64,000 bases of DNA. It comes from Anaerolineae bacterium (GTDB taxonomy: Bacteria; Chloroflexota; Anaerolineae; Aggregatilineales; UBA2796). The translations under genes were made by a program, and so were the position numbers. Shown here in pieces: positions 10,750-20,370 of this stretch. Position 1 is the stretch's first letter. Every line of letters begins with the position of its first letter. The notes under the pieces are model-generated. The model did not search any database. It was not told the DNA's origin and saw only the letters and a program-made list of their open reading frames with translations. The stretch spans positions 59,995 to 123,994 of the forward strand of contig JANWYI010000003.1 of NCBI GenBank assembly GCA_025055255.1, in the 5' to 3' direction.

Positions 10750-13068
10750 ATGCGAGAACGCACCAACTTGTTGGCATGGGCGCTGCTGATGCTTTTGAGC
10801 CTTTATCTCGCCTTCGTCGGGATAGCGGCGCCGATAGAGGTGCGCTTCAAGAACGTCGCGTTAGCGCTCGGCGCCATTGCACTAGCGGCATGGGCAGTAG
10901 CGCGTTGGCGCGGCAAGTGGGGCTGGCACAGCACGCCGCTTGACGGTCTAGCGTTGCTATGGCTTGCCGTTATCACTGTCTCGACTCTGGCGAACTTTGA
11001 GACGTGGCGACGTAGCGCCATTGGCATGTGGTACATCGGCATGTACATAGCGGTTTGGCTCGTGCTGTGGGATTGCATGGCGAACCGTGCGCTCTCGCGC
11101 AGCGCGCTCGTGGACGCTTTGCTCATCAGTAGCCTTGTGACGCTTTTCCATGCTTTGCGTGAAATAGTCGAGTTTATCTCTGAGGCACTTCAAGCCCTTG
11201 CTGAAGGCTTGATGTTGCCTGCGCTGCCGCGTCCTGTTGCCAATCTTGGCAACGCCAACTTGCTGGCTGCTTACTTGATCTTGATCATCCCGCTCAGCGC
11301 CGCGCGCTGGCTGACCGTGCAGCGAGGCTGGCAACGCCTCGCTTTGAGCGCCCATTTCAGCCTAGCGCTGATTGTGCTGCTCTTGACGTACAGCCGCAGT
11401 CACTGGCTTGGCATTGCTGTGGCAGGCGCGCTCTTCGCCCTTCTGCTGCTCGCTCATGCTAAAGCGTTCAACTTGAGCGCGCCGCACAGAGCATGGCAGA
11501 GGCTCTCAGAGCGCGCTAAAGTGCTGATCGGCACACTCAGCCTAGCAGGTCTGGTAATAGTGAGCGCTTTAATTGCTTTCGGCGTGCGCTCACTCAGCGA
11601 TCCGAGCCGCACGCTCGACCTGCGCACTTACATTTACGATGTCGCTTGGCAAGTTTTTGAGGAGCAGCCGCTCACTGGCAACGGATTGTTCACCTTTGGC
11701 AGTCAGTTGGCACGTCTTAGCTCAGTGCCGCCGCGCCAAATCCACGCGCATGCGCACAGCGCCTTCTTCAATATCGCTGCTGAGCTAGGCGCGCTCGGAC
11801 TGTTTGCTTTTGCACTTAGCTTAATTGTCTTGTTGATGAGCCTGCGCAGACAGTGGCAAACGCTACAGGGCGAGCAACGCCTGCTGATGATTGGCGCCTC
11901 AGCAGCGTTAAGCGCCTCTTTCGTCAGTCACCTGACCGATTTCACCATTTTTACAGTCCTCATCGCGCTCATGACGCTCGTTAACGTCCTCGTGGCACTT
12001 TTTCCTGCGCAGCCTGCGCGCCTGAGCGCTTGGCGCGCGCGTTTGAACAGTGTCGGCGTACTCGCTCTCGTGTTAGCGCTCTACGTCAGCGGCATATGGA
12101 GCAACGTTGCAAATGGCGAGTATCTCGCCGCGCTGCAGACAGGCGTTGGCGAGGATGACTGGCAGGCGAGCCGCGTTCATTTTGAGCGCGCTATTGCCCT
12201 TGATCCACAGCTTTCGCTCTACTATTTCTACTATGGTCACGTCTTAGGCGTGGCAGCTGCTAGAGGCGAGATCGCGCCGCAGCCAGCTATTGAAGCCTAC
12301 CAGACATTCGTGCGCCAAGAGCCGAACTATGCGGCTGCATGGGCAAACTTAGCGGCGCTACACTGGCAGGCAGGCAACCAAGGCGCCGCGTTGAGCGCCA
12401 TGCAGCGCGCCGCAGAGATGGCGTCACAGTCTTGGCTGTTTCACTTTGCGCTCGGCACATACTATGAGCAGCTCAACGATCAAGAAGCGGCGCGCCGCGC
12501 CTTTGAGCGCGCCCTGACTGCGCAACCTTCCGCTGCGCTCTATCCTGCTTGGCAAGAGACGCCGCTGCGCCGCGAATTGGCTCAGTCAACCGAGATTCCG
12601 CCTTCCATTGACGCGGTCGCGCGTTTGCTGCGCAACAGAGACTTGCCTGCGGCTGAGTCGCTTTGGCGGCGCGTGCGCTGGACTGAGCGCGCTGCATTGC
12701 TCTTCCTGATTGACGCTGTGATTGCTCTTGAGCGCGGCGACATAGCCCAAGCTGAGCGCGCATGCCGCCAAGTTGAGCGTATCCCGCCTGATGATGCTGC
12801 GCGCGAGAGTTGGCATTGGCTGTGCCGTGCCTATCTAGCTCATCTGCACGGCGACGCTCAAGGCTATGCTGAGGCGCGCCGCGCGCTTGATAGCTACACA
12901 CAACATCCGTTCGATAGTCCCATGGACAAGCTGGTCTCGCCAATCGGCTACAGTCTTTTCTTGCGCATCGGCATTTCTCAGTATCTCTTGCCGCAGGTGT
13001 ACAATCCGCCTTTGCCGCCGAGCTTTTACGCGCTCTACGACCACTTAAAGGCGTTCACAGCAAGGTAA
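10750..13068 (+). CDS. O-antigen ligase (WaaL/Wzy-like) membrane protein with C-terminal TPR region
   Basis: Multiple TM segments, LLTYSRSHWLGI and GNGLFTFGSQ...HAHSAFFNIAAELGALGL motifs typical of Wzy_C/O-antigen ligases; TPR-like AAWANLAALHWQAGNQGAALSAMQRA. Confidence 0.85.
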   Translation: MRERTNLLAWALLMLLSLYLAFVGIAAPIEVRFKNVALALGAIALAAWAVARWRGKWGWHSTPLDGLALLWLAVITVSTLANFETWRRSAIGMWYIGMYIAVWLVLWDCMANRALSRSALVDALLISSLVTLFHALREIVEFISEALQALAEGLMLPALPRPVANLGNANLLAAYLILIIPLSAARWLTVQRGWQRLALSAHFSLALIVLLLTYSRSHWLGIAVAGALFALLLLAHAKAFNLSAPHRAWQRLSERAKVLIGTLSLAGLVIVSALIAFGVRSLSDPSRTLDLRTYIYDVAWQVFEEQPLTGNGLFTFGSQLARLSSVPPRQIHAHAHSAFFNIAAELGALGLFAFALSLIVLLMSLRRQWQTLQGEQRLLMIGASAALSASFVSHLTDFTIFTVLIALMTLVNVLVALFPAQPARLSAWRARLNSVGVLALVLALYVSGIWSNVANGEYLAALQTGVGEDDWQASRVHFERAIALDPQLSLYYFYYGHVLGVAAARGEIAPQPAIEAYQTFVRQEPNYAAAWANLAALHWQAGNQGAALSAMQRAAEMASQSWLFHFALGTYYEQLNDQEAARRAFERALTAQPSAALYPAWQETPLRRELAQSTEIPPSIDAVARLLRNRDLPAAESLWRRVRWTERAALLFLIDAVIALERGDIAQAERACRQVERIPPDDAARESWHWLCRAYLAHLHGDAQGYAEARRALDSYTQHPFDSPMDKLVSPIGYSLFLRIGISQYLLPQVYNPPLPPSFYALYDHLKAFTAR

Positions 13069-13074
13069 ATTGCC

Positions 13075-14568
13075 ATGCCACGCCGTCAACGTCAGCCGTT
13101 ACATCTGTTGCTCAGCCTGCTGATCATCGGCGCATGGCTGCGCGTCTACGGACTGAGCGTTCACAGCTTGTGGTTTGATGAGGTGTTCTCGCAGCGCGTA
13201 GTCAGCCTGTTCGATGCTTTGGCGTTGTTTCAAAACGGCGTAGCAGGCGATGTCCATCCGCCGCTGTATTTTGCGCTCTTATGGCTCTGGGTACAGCTGA
13301 CAGGCGAGAGCGTCGTGGCGCTGCGAATGCTCTCAGTCTTGATCGCACTCTTGGCGTTGCCTGCTTGCTATCACTTGGCGCGCTTGCTCTTCAATCGGCG
13401 CGCTGCACTCTTGGCTCTGATTTTGGCTACCTTTGCGCCTTACCAGGTCTACTACGCACAAGAGACGCGCCAATATGCGCTCAGCTTCACAGCACTGGCA
13501 TGGGCAGGCGTCGGCTTGGCGGCGATGTGGCGCGGCAAACGTTACGGCAGGCTGCTTTACGTTGTCGGCGCGACGATCAGCCTGTACACACACTACATCT
13601 GTGGCTTGACCATAGCAGCGCTGCACTTGTGGTTGCTTGGCTACTCACCAATGCGTGCCAAATGGCGGCAATGGCTCAGCGCAGATGTCCTGATTGCTCT
13701 GCTCTACTTGCCACAAGTCTTCACGTTTCTTAGTCAGACCAGTGCTGTCTTCGAAGGCTTCTGGATTCGTCCGCCTAGTCCTTTAGCGCCTGTTTTTTCA
13801 GTCGGCTTTTTGATCTTTGCCATCACTTTGCCTGAGGCGCTGATTCCGCTAGGCGTGGTGGCAGTCTGGCTGCTTCTGGCAGTCAATGCGCTAGACATGC
13901 GCCGTCTGAGACAAGCTGAGGTGCGCGCTGCGTGGCTTTTTTGCCTTGTCGCTGTGTTTGGCACGCTAATTAGCGCGTTGATCATCTCGATCCGTGCGCC
14001 AATCTACTCAGAGCGCTCGTTCGGCATGGTGGCGCCGTTTATCGTGGTGGCTTTGGCAGGCGGCGTCGCGTGTGCGCCGCACCGCTCGCCTGCGCGCTTG
14101 CTCTACGCCGCCCTGATCGTCACCTGCACAGGCGGCTTAGTCGCGCATTACACGCCACCAGACCTGCTGCGTCCGCCGTTTCGCCAAATCGCGGCTGACC
14201 TGCGCGCTTTACCTGACTCTGAGCGTGTTCCAATCCTCTACCTGCACGACGGCGCCTACCTGCCCATGACTTACTACGCACCTGATCTGATGGCGAATGC
14301 ACGGCTCGTCTTCACTGAGGCGCGCAGTTGGCTCTATCCGCGTACGTGGGAACTGTTGGGCATTCAGCGCTACAGTCGTGCTGAGATTGCTGCATGGTTA
14401 GCCAACTATCAAGGTACATTGCGTGTGGTGTATTACGGCGGCACGTTGCCCGAAGAAGAGGCAACGTTGCGCGCGCTCTTGGCGCGCTGTCCTGCTCAAC
14501 GCGAGCTGGACTATCTGCCATTCGTCATCCTCTACGAGGTGCATTGCGATGTTCGATCTGACAGCTAA
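13075..14568 (+). CDS. GT39/ArnT-like membrane glycosyltransferase
   Basis: LRVYGLSVHSLWFDEVFSQR...VAGDVHPPLYFALLWLWVQLTGESVVALRMLSVL: typical DE...HPP architecture of PMT/ArnT-like transferases. Confidence 0.85.
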   Translation: MPRRQRQPLHLLLSLLIIGAWLRVYGLSVHSLWFDEVFSQRVVSLFDALALFQNGVAGDVHPPLYFALLWLWVQLTGESVVALRMLSVLIALLALPACYHLARLLFNRRAALLALILATFAPYQVYYAQETRQYALSFTALAWAGVGLAAMWRGKRYGRLLYVVGATISLYTHYICGLTIAALHLWLLGYSPMRAKWRQWLSADVLIALLYLPQVFTFLSQTSAVFEGFWIRPPSPLAPVFSVGFLIFAITLPEALIPLGVVAVWLLLAVNALDMRRLRQAEVRAAWLFCLVAVFGTLISALIISIRAPIYSERSFGMVAPFIVVALAGGVACAPHRSPARLLYAALIVTCTGGLVAHYTPPDLLRPPFRQIAADLRALPDSERVPILYLHDGAYLPMTYYAPDLMANARLVFTEARSWLYPRTWELLGIQRYSRAEIAAWLANYQGTLRVVYYGGTLPEEEATLRALLARCPAQRELDYLPFVILYEVHCDVRSDS

Positions 14569-15361
14569 AGTGGCAGTGGTGACAGGCGGCACAGGCGCGC
14601 TCGGCGCTGCCTTTGTGCGCGGATTGGCTCAGGCAGGTGCGCACGTGGCAATTTTAGCGCGCCGCGCTGAGCCGTTGGCGGCATTGACCGCTGAACTACA
14701 AGCTGTTGGCAAGCAGGCGCTCGGCATCGCAGCCGACGTGCTTGATAAGGCACAATTGCACGCCGCAGCTGAGCAAATCATCGCGCATTTCGGTCGCGTG
14801 GACATCCTCGTGAATGCAGCTGGTGGCAATCAGCCACAAGCGACTGTGACGCCGAACGAGCGGACATTCTTCGACCTGCCTGCTGAGGCGTTGACGCACG
14901 TCTTGAACCTGAACTGGCTTGGCAGCGTGCTTGCAGCGCAAGTTTTCGGTCAGTACATGGCGGCGCAAGGCAGCGGCGCGATCATCAACATCTCATCTAT
15001 GGCGGCTTTCACGCCATTGACGCGCGTAGTTGCTTACGCCAGCGCTAAAGCTGCGCTCAATAACTTCACGCAATGGTTAGCCGTCTACATGGCACGTGAG
15101 CACAGTCCAAATATCCGTGTGAACGCGATTGCGCCGGGCTTTTTCTTGGGCGAGCAGAATCGCTTTCTGCTGATCGATCCTGAGAGCGGCGCATTGACTG
15201 AGCGTGGACAGCAAATCATCGCGCACACGCCAATGGCGCGCTTTGGCACGCCCGAAGACCTGATTGGCACGCTCATCTGGCTTGCCAGCGATGCTGCGCG
15301 CTTTGTAACAGGCGTCGTTGTGCCTGTAGACGGCGGCTTCAGCGCCTACAGCGGCGTTTAA
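14549..15361 (+). CDS. SDR-family oxidoreductase
   Basis: MFDLTAKVAVVTGGTGALGAAFVRGLAQAGAHVAILAR; YASAKAALNNFTQWLA; overlaps end of GT39 gene by 20 nt. Confidence 0.93.
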   Translation: MFDLTAKVAVVTGGTGALGAAFVRGLAQAGAHVAILARRAEPLAALTAELQAVGKQALGIAADVLDKAQLHAAAEQIIAHFGRVDILVNAAGGNQPQATVTPNERTFFDLPAEALTHVLNLNWLGSVLAAQVFGQYMAAQGSGAIINISSMAAFTPLTRVVAYASAKAALNNFTQWLAVYMAREHSPNIRVNAIAPGFFLGEQNRFLLIDPESGALTERGQQIIAHTPMARFGTPEDLIGTLIWLASDAARFVTGVVVPVDGGFSAYSGV

Positions 15362-16428
15362 GCCTCGTCCGTCTCTGTTACCTCACTCTGCGATTGCCAC
15401 CACCAGTAGAGCAAGCCGAGCAACGCCGCTAAGATCGCTAGTAGGACAATTGGCGCGATTGGACGACGCGCTGTCGGCACGAGTTGTGTCGGCTGCTCTA
15501 ACGAGTTGATGACGCGCTCTGCGGCTCCATCAAAAGCAGTATTCGTGTTCATAGCCTTCTCACCTTCTAACTGACTCTGTCCTTTATCAGTCAGTGCTGC
15601 TTTGAAGTCTGCTGCCAGCTGACTAGCCGTCTGATAGCGCCGCTCTGGGTCTTTCTCAATCGCTTTGTTGACGACTGCCTCAACAGCAGGCGGCAGGTCA
15701 GGGCGCAGCTGCAGCACTGAGCGCGGCACTGCCATCAGATGCGCCAAATGGACAAACATCACGCTATTGGTGTTGGTCAGCTCAAAGGGCAGTTCGCCTG
15801 TCAGCATCTCAAACAGGATTATGCCGAGCGCGTAGATGTCCGTACGCGCGTCAATTGGTCTGCCTTGCCATTCTTCGGGCGACATATAGTTTGGATTGCC
15901 GAAGAGCAGCCCTTGCCGCGAGCGCGCCTCAGCTTCGTCGGCATATTTGGTCACGCCGAGATCGCTCAGCGCTGCTCTGCCTTCGCGGTCGTAGAGGATG
16001 TTCTCTGGCTTCAGGTCGCGGTGAATGATGCCGCGTTCATGGGCAAAGTCCAAAGCAGCGGCGATATCTTCCAGTGTGCGTACGATGAGATCGAGCGGCT
16101 GCGGACCGGGATGCGCTTTCATGCGATCCATCAGGCTGCCGCCTTCGTAGAACTCCTCAACTAGGTAGAGCAAGTCGCCTTCGCGGTCATAGCCGAAAAC
16201 TTTGACCACGTTCGGATGATCGAGGTCGAGCGCTGCCTGTGCCTCTCGGTAGAAACGCGCTAGGGTCTCTTGGCTACTCGTCAAATTTGACTTTAACAGC
16301 TTCAAAACGCGATATTCGCCTGTCTCAGTTGAGCGCGCTAAGTAGGCGTGGACGTGCGCACCTTCGCCAAGCCACGCTAACAGCTTGTACTGCCCGATCT
16401 GTTGCCCTTCTAGCGTGTGTAGCTCCAT
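15358..16428 (-). CDS. Membrane-anchored Ser/Thr protein kinase (PknB-like)
   Basis: MELHTLEGQQIGQYKLLAWLGEGAHVHAYLA; GIIHRDLKPENILYDREGRAALSDLGVTKY; C-terminal TM IAPIVLLAILAALLGLLYWWW. Confidence 0.93.
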   Translation of the reverse strand: MELHTLEGQQIGQYKLLAWLGEGAHVHAYLARSTETGEYRVLKLLKSNLTSSQETLARFYREAQAALDLDHPNVVKVFGYDREGDLLYLVEEFYEGGSLMDRMKAHPGPQPLDLIVRTLEDIAAALDFAHERGIIHRDLKPENILYDREGRAALSDLGVTKYADEAEARSRQGLLFGNPNYMSPEEWQGRPIDARTDIYALGIILFEMLTGELPFELTNTNSVMFVHLAHLMAVPRSVLQLRPDLPPAVEAVVNKAIEKDPERRYQTASQLAADFKAALTDKGQSQLEGEKAMNTNTAFDGAAERVINSLEQPTQLVPTARRPIAPIVLLAILAALLGLLYWWWQSQSEVTETDEA

Positions 16429-16478
16429 TTTGCCGTTCCTGTTGCGCTGCACACCTTGAGTATAGCGCACTTTGTGCC

Positions 16479-17771
16479 TCAGCGCTTGCCGAAGCGCGCT
16501 CGCGCATACTCTTGAATGGCGAAATAGACAGGTCGCGGCGTGAAGTCAGGCTCAACCATGCGGAAGTAGTACCAACTTTGGTCACTTTCGCTCGTATCAG
16601 GACGTTTGAAAAACCAGTATGCGATCACGCCGACCCAGCGCCACTCTGTGCGCGCGCGCTCATAAGCGTCCACAGCGTACTGCGCTGCTTGTGCATCGGT
16701 TACTTGCCCATAGGTCAGCCGATCACGGATGTTTGGATCGTCAGGCACAGGATTCCACGCCATTTCGCCGATCCAAATCGGTTTCGTAGCATCGCCATGT
16801 GCCACCATCATGTCGCGCAGCCAGACCACATGCGCAAAGTTGATGGTTGTGATGCGCAGGCGCCGATCTGTTGGACCGGAGAACAAGCCGTAGCCTTGCG
16901 CGCCCAGCACGTCAAAGCAGTCTTTAGCGCCAGCGGCATACATACGCTCTAGGAAGACAAAGCTGTTTAGGTTGTAGCCGCTCAGGTCAATGGTCGGCGC
17001 CAGCGCGCCACTGATGACCACAATCTGCGGATCAACAGCTTTCAAGGCGCGATAAGTCCGACAAAGCAGCTCAGTGTAGCGCTCAGGCTCAACAGGCTGG
17101 TTGCCCCACTCAAAGGCGAGATTTGGCTCATTCCAGACTTGGAAATATCGCACGCGCCCTTTGTAGCGCTGCGCCACAGCGACTGCATAGTTCACAAAGT
17201 CTTGGAAATCAGCAGGCGGCGCAAAAGTGCCTCGCAAACCTTCAGGCTGACTCCATGCAGGCGGCGTGCCGAGCCGCGCCCAGATTTGCACGCCGTACTT
17301 TTCTGCCAAGTCCACAATGTGATCGTACTTCGCCCATGCATCAATTGGATCAGGCGCGCCGTCGCCGTTGAGATCGTTGCGGTCATCAATGAAGTCGCCA
17401 CGTCCGCGTATCTCGATGTCCTGCCATGTGAACTTTTGGCGAATCCAGCCGATGCCTGCCTCAGCGATCATCTGCATTTGCCGCTCACGCTTGGCAGGCT
17501 CTGGCTCTAGCTCCAAGAAGCTGTTGACGCCGAGCGGATTTGCAACTGTGTAGCGGACAGGCACGTCGTCGGCTGTCTGCGGCATTCGGCGTGAGAGGTT
17601 GCCGAGATAGTCCAGAAAGGCGTAAAGTTGAGCGAACGGCGCTTGCTCACCTGTGACGCTGTACAAGTAGCGCCACAAGGCGCCTTGCGCCGTCAAGTCA
17701 GCAAGCAGGGCTGCGCTAAGCGCGACGAATGCCACGAGCGCGCCGATTAGCGCACGCCGAATGCCTGTCAT
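16479..17771 (-). CDS. Glycoside hydrolase superfamily (TIM barrel, GH39/GH5-like) membrane-anchored protein
   Basis: N-terminal TM, RYFQVWNEPNLAFEWGNQPVEPERYTELL and IWIGEMAWNP. Confidence 0.8.
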   Translation of the reverse strand: MTGIRRALIGALVAFVALSAALLADLTAQGALWRYLYSVTGEQAPFAQLYAFLDYLGNLSRRMPQTADDVPVRYTVANPLGVNSFLELEPEPAKRERQMQMIAEAGIGWIRQKFTWQDIEIRGRGDFIDDRNDLNGDGAPDPIDAWAKYDHIVDLAEKYGVQIWARLGTPPAWSQPEGLRGTFAPPADFQDFVNYAVAVAQRYKGRVRYFQVWNEPNLAFEWGNQPVEPERYTELLCRTYRALKAVDPQIVVISGALAPTIDLSGYNLNSFVFLERMYAAGAKDCFDVLGAQGYGLFSGPTDRRLRITTINFAHVVWLRDMMVAHGDATKPIWIGEMAWNPVPDDPNIRDRLTYGQVTDAQAAQYAVDAYERARTEWRWVGVIAYWFFKRPDTSESDQSWYYFRMVEPDFTPRPVYFAIQEYARARFGKR

Positions 17772-18565
17772 CGCGCGCGCACGCGCCGTCCGAGCGCCTC
17801 TAGAGCAATGTTGGGACGGTTAGTGATGATAGCGTCCACGCCGAGATCGCGCAGTTGACGAATGCGCTGCGGATCGTCCACTGTCCAGACATGAACGCGG
17901 TACTTAGCAGCTTTTGCCCACGCCATGAAGCGCTCGTCCACTAAGCTATGGTGCGGATGGCGTGCCTCGTGCGGGCAGCCAAACATGAGCCAACCGTAGC
18001 GCAGGTAGATTGGCTCGTCAGGCGCGTAGAGATAGCCAATGGGGATGTGTGGCGCAATGGCGCGGAAGCGGCGCAAGGCAAGCGGATTGAAGGACGAGAC
18101 AATCACGCGGTTTGCGGCATTGTGACGGCGAATGACGTTCAGCACAGCCAGTTCCAAGCCGTCTGAGCGCCAAGAGATGGTCTTCAGTTCAACATTGACG
18201 ATCAGCTCTCTGCCGAGCGCTTCAAAAGCCTCGTCCAATGTTGGCACGCGCTCATCGCGGAACTGGAAGTCGTAGTGACTGCCGGCGTCTAGCGCCTTGA
18301 TTGCGCGCAGGTCGTGATCCTTAACAAAGCCTGTGCCATTCGTCGTCTTGTCAAGCGTGAAGTCATGAATGACAATTGGCACGCCGTCGCGCGTGAGCAT
18401 AGTATCTAGCTCTACGCCGTCGGCGCCTTGCTGGCGCGCTAGTGTGAACGCGGCAATGGTGTTCTCAGGCGCGTCATAGCTGGCGCCACGATGTCCTAAA
18501 ACAAGCGGCACTTCCGAATAAAAACGCTCAACTGAGTCCCGTGCCATCAACGCCCAGTACCTCAT
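17768..18565 (-). CDS. Glycerophosphodiester phosphodiesterase
   Basis: LGHRGASYDAPENTIAAFTLARQQGADGVELDTMLTRDGVPIVIHDFTLDKTTNGTG. Overlaps next gene start by ATGA. Confidence 0.95.
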   Translation of the reverse strand: MRYWALMARDSVERFYSEVPLVLGHRGASYDAPENTIAAFTLARQQGADGVELDTMLTRDGVPIVIHDFTLDKTTNGTGFVKDHDLRAIKALDAGSHYDFQFRDERVPTLDEAFEALGRELIVNVELKTISWRSDGLELAVLNVIRRHNAANRVIVSSFNPLALRRFRAIAPHIPIGYLYAPDEPIYLRYGWLMFGCPHEARHPHHSLVDERFMAWAKAAKYRVHVWTVDDPQRIRQLRDLGVDAIITNRPNIALEALGRRVRAR

Positions 18566-18577
18566 CTACTAAACAAT

Positions 18578-19252
18578 TTACGGGATGACCAGCACTTGCC
18601 CGACGAAAATTTGGTTGAGATTTAGAATATTGTTGGCGCGTGCAATGTCGTAGACGTTGCGATGAAAGCGCGCTGCGATCAAGAAAAGCGTGTCGCCGGG
18701 CTGCACGATATAGGTGCGTCCGCGCCGCACATGAGTGCGCCGCGCTGGCACAATCGTGGTGCGCGTGCGTGGGATGTTCAAGACTTGTCCGACGAAAATC
18801 AAATTCGGGTTGCGGATGCCGTTCGCGCTCAGAATTGCAGCGACCGTTGTGCCAAAGCGCGCCGCAATTTCCGCTAATGTATCGCCACTTCGGACTGTGT
18901 AGGCAGTGAAGGTCGTCACAGTAGTGACCGTTGTGCCGGGCGGGAAAATAGGTTGTGTAAAGACAGGCTGACTGATCGGCAAAGCAGGTACAGCGGGACG
19001 CGGTGTAGTAATTGGTGCAGGCAAGATCAGCACTTGTCCGACGAAAAGGCGATGGATGTCGTAAAAGCCGTTAATAGTGGCAAGCTCGCTAACGCTGACG
19101 CCAAAACGCGCCGCAATGCTGAAGAGCGTATCGCCGGGCTGCACCACATAGGTTCTCCTGCCACTCTGCGCCTGCACAGACTGGATTGGCAGGGCAGTTA
19201 AGGCAAGCGCGCACACTAGTACGTAGGTAAACAAGCGATAGACAGGGTGCAT
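18578..19252 (-). CDS. Secreted protein with three LysM domains
   Basis: Signal peptide; three copies of [17 protein letters not shown]-type LysM repeat. Confidence 0.93.
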   Translation of the reverse strand: MHPVYRLFTYVLVCALALTALPIQSVQAQSGRRTYVVQPGDTLFSIAARFGVSVSELATINGFYDIHRLFVGQVLILPAPITTPRPAVPALPISQPVFTQPIFPPGTTVTTVTTFTAYTVRSGDTLAEIAARFGTTVAAILSANGIRNPNLIFVGQVLNIPRTRTTIVPARRTHVRRGRTYIVQPGDTLFLIAARFHRNVYDIARANNILNLNQIFVGQVLVIP

Positions 19253-19290
19253 AGTTGAGTCTCCCGCCACGCTGAAACAACCTGCTGCTT

Positions 19291-19296
19291 ATTATA
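19291..19296 (-). promoter_or_regulatory. Putative -10 box for the LysM gene
   Basis: Reverse-strand TATAAT 39 nt upstream of the start at 19252. Confidence 0.4.
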
Positions 19297-19649
19297 ACAG
19301 CTATTGCCTGATGCACCATATCCTGCAACAGTGCGCCGATTATAACATGACGTGGGCGAGGAACGCCCGAAGACATGCAAGCGCCTTCGGCATGGCGGCT
19401 GAGCGCACGCAGATTGACAAGCTGAGCTACATCAAGACCTTCCAATGCACACACAGCACTCGGTCATGGCGACGTGACGCACGTCTCATCTGCACTGGCA
19501 GCGGATTCATCTCAGCAGAGCTATTAACTGCTGCGCGCGTCTACACGACCTCTGCTTTGTGTACGCGCTCAGGCTCTGCTATCATAGCTCTAGCCATTCC
19601 TCAGGTACTCTCTCATGCTATGCAGGTAGCCTGATAGAAGGAACACAGC

Positions 19650-20312
19650 ATGTCAAAAATTTCTGCCTTCATTTTCGACCTTGACGGCGTCATTACAGAT
19701 ACTGCTGAGTATCACTACCTAGCTTGGAAACGCCTTGCCGACGAAGAAGGCTTGCCGTTCAGCCGTGAAGATAATGAGGCGCTGCGCGGCGTCTCACGGC
19801 GTGAGAGTTTGGTCCGCTTGCTGAAAGGTAAAGTCCTGCCTGAGCCGCAGATGGAAGCCTACATGGCGCGCAAAAATGAGTATTACCGTGCTTTCTTAGC
19901 GCAAATTACGCCTGCTAACTTGCTGGAAGGCGTGGCGGACTTCCTCGCTCAGGCGCGTGCGCACGGCATCAAGCTCGGACTCGGCTCTGCCAGTAAGAAT
20001 GCGCGCGACGTGCTGAAAGGTCTGGGCATCACTGACCAATTTGACGCCATTGGTGACGGCTACTCAGTCAGCCGCACCAAGCCAGCACCTGATCTGTTCG
20101 TCTGGGTAGCTGGCAGGCTGAATGTGCCGCCTGCTGAGTGCGTCGTCTTTGAAGACGCTGAGGCAGGCGTTGCCGCTGCGCGTGAGTGTGGCATGTATAC
20201 TGTTGGCATCGGCGATCCTGCCCGTGTTGGCGCTGCTGACATTGTCCTGCCCAACTTAGCGGGCGTGCAAGTGAGCGATCTGCTCGGCAAGCTAGCCAAC
20301 ATAACGCATTGA
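19650..20312 (+). CDS. pgmB: Beta-phosphoglucomutase (HAD superfamily)
   Basis: FIFDLDGVITDTAEYHYLAWKRLADEEGLPFSREDNEALRGVSRRESL; LGSASKNAR; VVFEDAEAGVAAA; next to GH65 phosphorylase. Confidence 0.95.
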   Translation: MSKISAFIFDLDGVITDTAEYHYLAWKRLADEEGLPFSREDNEALRGVSRRESLVRLLKGKVLPEPQMEAYMARKNEYYRAFLAQITPANLLEGVADFLAQARAHGIKLGLGSASKNARDVLKGLGITDQFDAIGDGYSVSRTKPAPDLFVWVAGRLNVPPAECVVFEDAEAGVAAARECGMYTVGIGDPARVGAADIVLPNLAGVQVSDLLGKLANITH

Positions 20313-20337
20313 CAGCAGCGCGCTCTCTGGCTATGAT
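20309..20337 (+). promoter_or_regulatory. Sigma70-type promoter for the LacI-like regulator
   Basis: TTGACA (20309-20314), 17-nt spacer, TATGAT (20332-20337). Confidence 0.75.
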
Positions 20338-20346
20338 GAACGCAGG

Positions 20347-20358
20347 TGAAACGTTTCA
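20347..20358 (+). promoter_or_regulatory. LacI-family operator
   Basis: Perfect 12-bp palindrome TGAAACGTTTCA near the expected +1, 12 nt before the start codon. Confidence 0.8.
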
Positions 20359-20370
20359 ATAGGAGAGGAG

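Noticed and set aside
14423-14548. ORF extension upstream of the SDR start
   Set aside because: Rossmann fold starts at MFDLTAKVAVVTGG (14549); upstream part lies in the GT39 coding frame region.
19351-19500. RNase P RNA, SRP RNA or tmRNA in the pgmB upstream gap
   Set aside because: Expected conserved cores were not recognised; kept only as an unassigned structured region.
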